From positions 6,316,299 through 6,380,298 of the forward strand of contig NW_002060943.1 of the NCBI RefSeq assembly GCF_000150275.1: DNA of 64,000 nucleotides, given 5' to 3'. Below are positions 53,901 through 64,000 of this stretch, in pieces. The position numbers and the translations under genes were made by a program. Each line of letters starts with the position of its first letter. Position 1 is the stretch's first letter. The notes beneath the pieces were generated by a model, which saw only the letters and a list, made by a program, of their open reading frames with translations, was not told where the DNA came from and made no database searches. This DNA comes from Trichoplax adhaerens (taxonomy: Eukaryota; Placozoa; Uniplacotomia; Trichoplacea; Trichoplacidae).

Positions 53901-56900
53901 GTTGATTGAGTTAGCAATGGTTTTAATTTTATTGGTGCATCGAAATTATTTAGTCAGTTGGATGCCTTTTAAGTCGTTATTAAAATTTTGATAGACGATT
54001 AATTAGTGGAATGTACTAGTCATTTTATTGATTTTTACGATCTTGTAATTTCATCTATACATACATTGATAATTTATAAACCCTGAACGCGACTGGATGC
54101 AGAATAGAGTTAGTAAGTTTATTTCTTTTCTGATTGTATTTATAAAGAATTTTGGCACAGTAGATATATTTATATCTGCCAATTCTCTTAGAATTCATAT
54201 AGTTCAGGAAGTACTATATATGGTGAGATTTATTATTGTAAAGTGTAAAGTGCTTCCTGTTTATTGGGTAGACAGTGGTTGGTCTACCATTTTGATTTCT
54301 TGAATAGATCGTATAGTTTAATTCCGACAGTTGTAATAATATTAAGTTGCTGTTAGCCTTCTAAGATAGGAAGGAATGACTTTAAAGAATTATTTGTATA
54401 ACTGAAGGATGGGTAAAATGTACCTCGTAAGTTCTTTAGAACGCTCATGAATAATATTTGCACCGTTGTATAAGTTAAAATTGCTGAAATAGCAAACTAG
54501 ACTGCAGTTTATATACCTTCTGTGATATGATCGTCATTTTCTGCAATTTCTGTAACCATTGTATACCTCTCATTAAAAAAGCAACAATTTAATGATGGGT
54601 GTGATTGTAACATGCACATGGTTAGAATTAAATGATCGGGTGGGATTATAATAGATAGCAGATTTATTTTTATTTCTTATACTCGTAGGGTTGCTGCATT
54701 GTATGCTGTATTAGTTTAGCATTAATAGCTACTAAAAATTTACGTAGTTAGTTACGCAAATTAAAAGTTAACTTAGATATATAAGATTTCAATAGCGAAA
54801 ATAAAAGCTACCGCGGAAGACTATTTCATTTCAATTGCATCACGTTGTAAATTCCATGCGTGTTCATTAACAATTTAAGATCTACTATAGACAATAGGGT
54901 AAAGGAAAAATTTTCTTTAATAGATTTTATTTGTTTTAAATATTACTAGCCATAGTGGCTATTATTTCATCGAAAAGTTATCGCGCATTTATACAATTTG
55001 ACAACTACGACTTTATAAGTACGCGCAGAAGGAAATAAGTGTTTGATAATGTTCGCCAATGATAAATACTTTTGATTTATTACGATAATCAAGCTAAAGT
55101 AAATGTAACTTAGTTTATTTCAAGATTTTTACATTACCTACTGTATTTAATCCTAGGCCATCAATTAATCAGAAACTAGTAACCAGAAGTAGTTCCCGTC
55201 TAACTAAGCTTACAAAATTGATATTTTAACCTACAGTAAAGACTAAATAACATAATCTTAAAAAGTTAAATTTATAGATCAATTGTATCATTTAAAGAGG
55301 GTGCTATTTCCGATTTATGAATAAAAACTATCTATTACTTTGTAGGTTACCCTGATCTTGAGATATTACTAGAATTAGCTTGGTTAGCCTTTATATTCAA
55401 TATCTATATTTGATATACAGTAAGAAGGAAGTAAATTTCCTTTTTTATGCAGCAACCAAGAGCGTTTACTAGTGTGACAGTGTTATACACTGTATTAGAG
55501 TAGAAATATCTATGTTAGGATAATTCTGTTAGCCTATCCTTATTTAGTTAACTTCTAATTTGGATATACTGTGTTTTAATATAGCACTGACTTTTAATGA
55601 CAGTGACACCTATACACATACTTAAATTAATAGCCATAATAGGGAAAGCAAATTATTTACTTACAACTCGAATCATTGTGATTGTAACTTACTTATGGTA
55701 GATTGTAAATTATCTTGGAAATGTTCTGTGATAGGACATATCGTAATCTGACTATTCTGTATTAGTCATCAGATGTCTATGTTCGTAAATACTATTGTAT
55801 ACACTAAGGAAGCAGGAGCTAAATTAATATCTAATTCAGTAAATGATTCCAAAGTTAATCGTACTAACTATGACTCCTGAACTATTGAGGAAGAGTATAT
55901 AAATGCAGTATATCGTGTAATAAAGTCGATTCTTAAACTTAGTATTTAACGTAAAATACGAAGCGTCTAAGTCATTGTGTAGTCTGCTAGTAGAGTAAAA
56001 GTGTTTTTGATAGTGCAGATATCGTTCCTTGATACGTCGTTCAAAGAATTAACTTATTGATCGTACATTACATTATCTAGTTGCAAAGCTGTTTTGTGAC
56101 AACTAGTAACTAAACTTCAAAGGCCAAATTAAAATATGCTGACGAGTTTGATGCCTCAAAATTATTTCCTGCTTCATTACTATGCAAATTCTGATTTATT
56201 TAATACTAAGTCAGCTTTCTTTATAATTTATAGTAGTCGACATGATAAATATTCGTGTTTTCGGTCCTTTAAAGGCAACATCGAGTCTCTAATTTTTAAA
56301 TTGCTTTACTTTCACCGAATCGATTAATTTGAGGAATAATCAGGTTTTCAACCTTGATAGCCAACATTTAATGATTAATTACTATTCTAGCTGATTATTT
56401 TTACGAATACGTAAGTGATAATTAAAATTTTACACTTTAACACGAAAATAATATATTAACGTAAATTCATTTTGAAGAGAGAAACGCTTGATTTTATTTT
56501 ACCCGAAAAAATAACCCAGTTTTCCCGATTTAATTAAGAAAAGCAACACATATAAACTAAAAATCGATTTTACACAAAAATTAGCAAGGAATAGAACCTT
56601 AATACTTGATCAAAAATAAGTACTATATTCAAACTATTTTTCTATTTTCTATTACATAATCTAAATGATGTTAAACTCATCCTGGATTAATATATCTGAA
56701 AATATTGAAAGTTACCGAAAATAATCTCAAGTATTTTCTTCTTTATGATATACGAGTATATGAGGATATTGTGGAATTAATTGGCACGGGCGCCATTTTG
56801 TTGTTTTAATACGGCTTATGATATATTTAGTAACAATGCCTCTTTATTAGTGATTAATTATCATTTATAAGAAGTTATGATAGTTCACTAAAATCAACAA

Positions 56901-59900
56901 TTTTGCTTAAAAATAGACATTAATAGGACAAAAATATGGTTATCGTCCATTTCCTACTCGTGTATTATTAGAACATTTTGACTGTCTTCGCCAATCTATG
57001 TTACTACATCAAGAATCCGTCCAGCTTCTCGATGAATGGTTTAAGAAGGATGATAATGCAGTACCACCAGTTTATATTTTGCAACCTATTTCAAGTCAAT
57101 TACTTCATTATAATGACCCTTCAGAGCCGGAATTACAAGCTAATGATCGAAAAGCATGGTGGAATATCTATTCTCAGTTGCAATCATCCTTAAATAGAGC
57201 AGCTAAAAAATTGAAATTGATAGGAAAAATGGATCAAAGAGTTGCTGAACAGTTTGAAATATCAGGTGAGCCATAACTAGTTATATGGCATATCTTCATT
57301 AAAATTTATATTCTCTGACTAAAAATCTATATCCATATTGATGCTAGAATAATTAATTGCCGAAAATCACAGAATACCTTAATTTCTAATATAAGAAAGC
57401 TAGTCATTACGCCAATTTCTATATTTTAAATCATTTACAAGCTATAGCTACACGAAGATTTGAGATATTGATGAGATAAAATGGCATTTAGTTATGATAT
57501 CGAATTATATGAGGTATAACGATTTGATTATACAGTATTAAAGAGTTTGCTAAATTTGAGCTTCTAAATTATCTATTGTAATGCTTCTAAATTTTTCGAG
57601 ATTCACAACAGTTAAATAATTGTTTACATCCCTTTTAATTTAAGCAATTGAGAATACTTTAGTTACATTGTTGATTCAAATTTATAATATGATTTTTAAG
57701 CTATTACTGAATCTGCATTTGCCTGATAGTATATATTTCTTCTGTGTTCAAATTGCTGCCTGAATTTGGTTACTTTAACACATTAGTTGCATGAATGTTG
57801 GGCCATATTAAATTCATTATCGTAAATTTATGCTAATTTTCAAAATTACTTCTTATTCGTTTATTCCATAGTAGTTTATAATATTAAAGATAAAATAATG
57901 TAATCCCATTTGTTTATGAAACCATTGCGTAAAATCAATTAATTATTGCGGTAACTCTAGGTTATAGCAAGAATCATAAAGAACTAATCTCCACTAATAT
58001 AAATAAATACAGATATAAATAAATATTAAATTGGATATTACAGTATATTAAAATTCGCTCTTTGATATCACTTAGCTCATTTAGTATAACTAATTTATAT
58101 GAAATCATTTTGATTATTGCAGTTACGCATCGAGAAATTAGGCAAGGTATTTTAGATGTGGAAAATTGCACAAATGATCAATGTATTTGTTTTGTCCGCA
58201 AAATTTCAAATCTTGAAGAAGATTTATCGAACGATAATGTCCCTGCATATATTGATTTAATACATGGGGAAAACGAGATTAATACAGAAGCTACCGATTT
58301 ACTTTCATCACTTTTAAATGATCAAATTAAAGAGAAATTAAATGAATCACAAATATTTTATTTTCAGTTGGATTGGAGTCCAACTGGTATTGATCCTGAT
58401 AATAATGAAGATCATGAAGATTATATACGAGAATTTTGTGAAAAATTTTATTTAGTCATGATCAGAATGATTGACAAAGGCATAGAGAAAAATCAGCAAT
58501 TGCCATTTGACGATTCATTATATGAAGAAGTATTAGGACATTTATCATTTTGCCAACAACAATGTCAATCCTTTCACGGTCGCCGCGATATTTTACAAGT
58601 TGTTGAAAGTTATATTGACAAGGGCTGTAGAGACCATGATGAATCTAATGAAACATTAAAGAAATCTCCATTGGTTGTTTATGGTGAATCTGGCAGTGGA
58701 AAAACATCTATTATGGCTAAATGTGCCCAATATACTAAAAATAAATATCCCAGTGCAAATTTACTGCTACGTTTTCTAGGTACATCGCCCGATAGCTCAT
58801 CTATCCGTAAATTATTAGCATCACTATGCATTCAACTAAGTCGGTTATATGATCAAGATTTAAATTGCATTCCTAACGAGTTTAGCCAATTAATTGGTTA
58901 TTTTTCCACTTTAGTTAATCGAATACCTAAGGATAAACCGCTTGTAATCATATTAGATTCGTTGGATCAATTGCTACCTTCAGACGGTGCCCATCGAATG
59001 TCATGGATTCCAAGAATATTGCCACATCATGTTTCTATTTTATTATCTACTTTACCTTCAGAATATAACTGCTTGAATATTTTAAAGAAAGTATTGCCTC
59101 ATGATAGTCAATACCTTGAAATTCAATCCTTACCCGTTGATGTTAGCCAAGAAATTTTAACGGATTGGTTAGCGTCTAATTCAAGAAAAATAAACGATCA
59201 CCAAATGGATGTTGTCAGACGAGCAATCCAGAGTTGCAGTCTACCATTATATTTAAAGTTGGTTTTCGATCAAACAGTAGCCTGGCATTCATATGATAAA
59301 ATTAGTAGTAAACATCTTCCGTCTACAATTCCATTAATGATTGATGCCTTACTAGATCGACTAGAACGGATGCATGGAAAAGTGTTAGTATCGCGAGCCT
59401 TAGCGTACATTACTGCTACTAAATCAGGCTTAACTGAGCCTGAATTAGAAGACTTACTGTCTTGCGACGATCTTGTCTTACAAGATGTCTACCAATATTG
59501 GTTGCCGCCTGTACGCCGTATTCCACCTTTACTGTGGACTAGAATTAGGAATGATATTAATGAATATCTTGTCGAGCGAGAAGCCGATGGCAGTCAAGTT
59601 ATATATTGGTATCATAGGCAATTTACTGAAGTTGTACGTCGACGTTACTTAGATAATGATAGAATCAAGAAAGAAATTCATAGTTTGTGCGCTGATTACT
59701 ACATAGGTAAATGGGCTAACGTTAATAAACCTTTCGAATATACACCTCAACAAGTTGAATTATTCCGATTAGATAGTCATTATGGTGAAGCGGATCGTAA
59801 AGTACCTAAACAACCATTACTATTTGAATTTGAAGGCGATGTCAATGCTAGTAAAAAGAAATATAATAGAAGAAAATTAAGTGAATTGCCCTACCATTTA

Positions 59901-62900
59901 ATTTATGCAAATAGGCTAGTAGAAGCCAAAAGAATCGTATTTTGCTCATATAACTGGCTATTGACTAAATTGAAAGCCACGTCGATCCAAGAAGTATTAA
60001 ATGATTTTGTTCTTGCCATGGAAATTCAACAAGATGTCGAACTGAAAACTGTTTATGATATGATTCGCATGTCAGCATCCACTATTATTCATGATCCTCG
60101 CGATCTTGCGCCAGAAATTGTTGGCCAACTTTGCGATTTAACAAGTAGCCAATTTCCATGTATACAAGAATTGGTGAATACCGCGCGAACTGAGGGTATT
60201 AAATCAGCGCCATTAATGCCCGTTCGGGGTTGCCTACCCTTACCTGGTGGTCCATTAAGATCGACATTAGAAGGCCATACTGATCAGGTTATCAGCCTAG
60301 CTGTATCTAGTAATGGCATTTTTCTTGCTACTGGTTCAGTTGATAAAAATATTCGCATATGGGATTTAAATAGTGGTAGTTTAGTTCATGTTCTAATTGG
60401 CCATTCAGAACCTATCCATCGTGTACATATTTCACCGGATAATCGTATGGTTATCGGCTATTCCTATATAGGTGAATTTATGAAAGTTAAATCTATCGTT
60501 GTATGGAATTTAGAATCAGGTAAACGCTTATATAATTTAAAAGGGCATACTGGCGGCCATTGCCCATTAGTATTAACTCATGATAGTCGTTATGCATTAT
60601 CAGCATGCCTTTATCGTTGGAAATTATGTAAGATGCTATCCATTCAAGCGCTTACAAATGCCGACAATTCCGGCGATGAAGACGAAGTAATTGATGAAAT
60701 TAGTGAAAATGAACAAACTCAAATGACAAATGATGATAGAGAGAGTAAAGATACGGAATTAAACGATCATACAACTCAAGATGATTCAGAAGGTAGTAAT
60801 CATGGCAGCATTAAAAATAGTAGTCATGAAACGATTAATCAATTAGATGATGATGATTATACGCAGCCTGATGATCAGGAAAAGCGCTACTATGAAAAGA
60901 AAAATTTTATTCTCTTGAAATGGGATTTAGAAACTGGTCATTTAGTTTATTGGATGGAAGCCCATACCGATGATGTCGAAGATATGGCCATTGCTACTGA
61001 CGATAGTTTTATTGTTACTTGTAGTCGTGATAAAACAGCAAAAGTATGGAGTTTAGAGACGCATGCTTGCTTAGTAACTATTATTGAGCCGCACTTAAAG
61101 GGAATTATGTCACGTTTATGCTTAACATCAGACAATCGCAATGTTCTTATAGAGGCATTACATCTTGGTGTTTATTCCATTGAAACTGGTGAACGATTAT
61201 GCGAGCTTGAAGATCCTAAATTTTCGGCAACTATTGAAAGCTTCTCCTTGTCCGAAGATAATCGATTATTATTATTAACCGACGTTGGCAATCATATCAA
61301 ATGTTTTAATGTCCAAACTGGTGAATTTATCAGTCGCATTGATGAGCAAGATGGTAAAAGTAAAATGCGACATGGTGGAATCATCCCAGGTACAACATAT
61401 GCCGCTGTAACCTTAGGAACGAAAGTGGCTAAAGTTTGGGATATGATCAGTGGTGATTTGGTAGCTACGTTAACTGGTCACACTAATCGTATTACAACCA
61501 GTCTTGTACTGGGCGATTTAGGGGAACCTTTACTAGTGACAGCATCAGAAGATCATACTGCTAAAATTTGGAATTTGTCCAATTTAAATTCATTACAGGA
61601 GGATAAGAAAACTGATTTCCATGAATCGAATGTTAATTTTGTACAAATTTCTAAAGATGGCTCTTATGTTGTCACAGGTTCACAGGATAAAAAGTTCAAG
61701 AAATGGGATATCGAAACAGGCAAATTAATTCAAGAAATGGAAGTATCTGTTGGTGTAATATATCAGTTGTACTTGATGCCTGATGGTAAGACAGCCTACG
61801 CATTTCCATTTCAAAAGTCGACAAGATTAACTTTTGATTTAGAAGAATTTAAATTAATTGAGACAAGTCTATTAAAAATGACACAAATTATGACAGCATG
61901 TCTATCTTATGATGGTCGCCATTTAATGGGAATAACTTATGATCAAGTTTTAAAAGTGTGGAATACACATGATTTTTCAATTGTATCTGAAATTAAAAAA
62001 TCGCATGTTACACATATTAAGTCGCTTAAATCCAATTACTTTTTGACCATGTATCGCTCTCAATTTTATGATGAAAGTGGTGATACTAAAGTTATTAAAG
62101 CCTGGAATTTTGATAAAAATGGTCAGACAATTAAATTATCAGGCCATGCTGGTCGTATCCAGTGCTTTACATTAACCGATGATGAACGCTATTTACTGAC
62201 TGGCGCAAATGACAACAGCGTCATCATTTGGGATTTATCCAATTTAACCATCTATGGCAAGCTATTAGGACATACTGAATCTGTTCAGTCCGTTGTAGTA
62301 ACATCGAAAGCACGCCTTGCTGCGAGTGGATCAAAGGATGCTACAGTTCGATTATGGGATTTCAGCTCAAATATATGCCGCTTAATACATACTTATCAGG
62401 GACATCAACATGTCGTTGATCATGTTTCATTTTCACCTAATAATACGTATATCATCTCCTTTTCATCAGAGGAGACTGTAGTAAAAGTGTGGAGTGTTGC
62501 AACAGAAAATTTAATTGGCGATTTCCACATGCATGCTAAAATGCATACTTATGACATTAATGATATGAATCGTAAATTGATAATTGGAACTAATGATGGC
62601 AGAGTAATCTTACTAAATATCTACGATTTATTTCGTAAGCGAGCTGGAACTAAGGTAGTAGGATGGAAAGATTTAAAGGTAAGAATAGGGAATGTAGAGC
62701 GAAAATATATCGTACTTTACAAGCAAAATACGTATTGGATTACATGTTTAATAACGAGACCTGGCAAAATAATCTTCTGTACATAAACTAATATCATTAT
62801 AGATCGTAAACAATTTTATTTTAAAGGTAGTCATGCTTGATGTTCCAATAATATCATTTATCAGATTACTAAATTTATCACAAACTTCTAAAATATGTCA

Positions 62901-63362
62901 TCATCTAAGTTTTGCTATTGGAAGTAATTGATGAGAATGCAATTTTTGTTTAAAGCGTAAGCGTTAACTAATTAAATAATTAAAAAAATTCATCATTACT
63001 CGTTATAAGTCAGTAAATTATCGGCATTACTAGCTTTTATTCAAATAATGCAATTACAGGTGAATATGATGTGATTAATGATTTAAATTTTGTACTCTCA
63101 ATAGGCTAAATCTAGACCTAAATTCAAATTGAGTAATCCTGAGAAGGAAAATGGAAATATTAAAGACTCAAATCACATTAATAATAATTTGGAAAATTCT
63201 AATGAAAACCTAGAAACTTCTGAAAGGCCTAGACTTGACTCTAAGTCTTCAACGAATAGTAGTAAAGGTATTTTACGCAACTCTATTACGACTCCACCGC
63301 CTGAAATTTTGCAGTACAATCCTCCAGAAGTTCGCGCATCTGCTTGCTGTGTAATTTCTTAA
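50998..63362 (+). CDS. NACHT-WD40 protein B (NWD1/NWD2-like) with C-terminal CaaX box
   Basis: Paralogue of gene A in the same orientation. Exons are 50998-51106, 51955-52160, 56917-57265, 58123-62678 and 63105-63362 (1825 aa). The in-frame stretch before 50998 starts only at TTG, so the ATG at 50998 is chosen. Residues 1-221 form a well kept DUF4062/TIR-like domain: VRAFISSTFTDTKLER, LDFQLVDMRWGVRDEATDDH and NFVTLIGQKYGYRPFP. NACHT: P-loop GESGSGKT at 409-416; the Walker B region reads LDSLDQL (499-505), with Ser and Gln where gene A has Gly and Glu. About 15 WD40-like blades follow from about 935 to 1735 (IRIWDL, AKVWSL, AKIWNL, VIIWDL, VRLWDF, VKVWSV). The third blade is split by an acidic Asp/Glu/Asn-rich insert of about 80 residues (1064-1145). 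The tail is a single exon of 86 codons, rich in Ser, Asn and Pro, ending ACCVIS: a CaaX box with Ser (farnesyl type by the usual rule). Intron phases 1-0-1-0 equal those of gene A. Confidence 0.93.
52161..56916 (+). other. Intron 2 of gene B (about 4.8 kb)
   Basis: AT-rich intron with a GTAAGT donor. The acceptor is AAATAG at 56911-56916, chosen over the later AATAG because only it keeps the frame TLIGQKYGY. It contains a weak telomere-like stretch at 52996-53011. No nested gene seen. Confidence 0.8.
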
Positions 63363-64000
63363 TTTAAATTCTACGTCGGCTTCATTGTCACAAAAATAAT
63401 AGACTTCAGTTTATTATTTAAATCTCATAACTTTCATAATGTAGATAATTCCATTTCATTGTAAATAATTTTCAACCATAGTTAATCCGATAGGAAAAAT
63501 GGTTTTAGATACTAATTTGTAAGGAAAATTAAGCTAACAATGTAGATATGATTTAACTTATTCGGTGATCAATTTTACATTTTCGAAATTGCAATTTTAT
63601 TCCATTGTAATGCGACAGATTTTAATAATTTGTACCATTGATCTTGTTTATCTGCTTAGTAATTGAGACTAATTTAGACTCAGGACATTACTTTTATGCA
63701 GTATGGCATTGTGCATTTTTCTTTCCAATTTTATAAATTATAGTGAAATAGCATCTAAATTTTCAAAGATAAACAATGCGGCACTACATCTTTATGAAAT
63801 GAAATTTAAAAATACACACCTACTTCACGTCACCAGCAAATACTTTGAATGCAGTTTTTATTATACTTTACAATCGTAATCATCAATCGAAATTATTTTA
63901 AGTAAATTTGAATAGTATGGTATTAGTTGAATGTTTTTCTATGCTCATTGAAGAAATAGTAAGTATTATTTTAATGAACTAATAGGAAAGATATTGAGGT
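63363..64000. other. 3' flank of gene B
   Basis: AT-rich, probably 3' UTR followed by intergenic DNA. No canonical AATAAA was spotted close to the stop, and no further gene starts before the window ends. Confidence 0.5.

Noticed and set aside
57974-58122. Extension of the giant exon of gene B upstream of 58123 as an open frame
   Set aside because: The frame is open by chance in the intron. The ATTGCAG acceptor at 58116-58122 joins exon 3 in phase and gives the same junction as in gene A.
62679-62786. Extension of gene B past 62678 to a stop at 62786
   Set aside because: A GTAAGA donor follows 62678 in phase 0, and the next exon (63105) supplies the tail and CaaX box, paralleling gene A.

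Overview
The window looks like an AT-rich, intron-dense, early-branching animal genome. Introns are short to medium with GT-AG or GC-AG borders. The gene set is Dicer, condensin II, ARF6 and NACHT-WD40 proteins. A placozoan (Trichoplax-like) is my best guess, but that is inference from gene style and not from a database match.

Layout. 1-4157 (+): the 3' part of a Dicer gene (rest of DUF283, platform/PAZ, RNase IIIa, RNase IIIb, C-terminal dsRBD); its helicase end lies upstream of the window. 5123-13623 (-): a complete condensin II subunit NCAPD3 gene, reconstructed as 37 exons (1361 codons) and convergent with Dicer. 13624-20288: intergenic. It contains a relatively GC-rich block with a roughly 1-kb array of TACTG/CAGTA pentamers in both orientations, small perfect hairpins, coding-like relics, and a diverged tandem duplication near 18.5 kb. 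20289-21300 (+): a complete four-exon ARF6 gene (175 aa). 21301-29109: AT-rich intergenic DNA. 29110-42409 (+) and 50998-63362 (+): two tandem paralogues, here called A (1948 aa) and B (1825 aa), of the NWD1/NWD2 type. Each has an N-terminal DUF4062/TIR-like region, a NACHT NTPase and about 15 WD40-like blades forming two propellers. The first four exons share intron positions and phases, and each gene has an intron 2 of nearly 5 kb.

The most interesting signal is that both NACHT-WD40 paralogues end in a cysteine pair inside a CaaX prenylation motif (CCIIF in A, CCVIS in B). This sits on unrelated-looking low-complexity tails. It suggests a pair of membrane-anchored STAND NTPases (NLR-like sensors or scaffolds). 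Gene A builds its tail from six exons that are all phase 0-0, so any of the internal ones could be skipped without losing frame. Gene A also has an eroded N-terminal domain, whereas B keeps a canonical one. A and B may therefore be functionally specialised, with B having the full input domain and A a variable tail. Dicer, NCAPD3 and ARF6 are conserved single genes with no evident functional link to the A/B pair.
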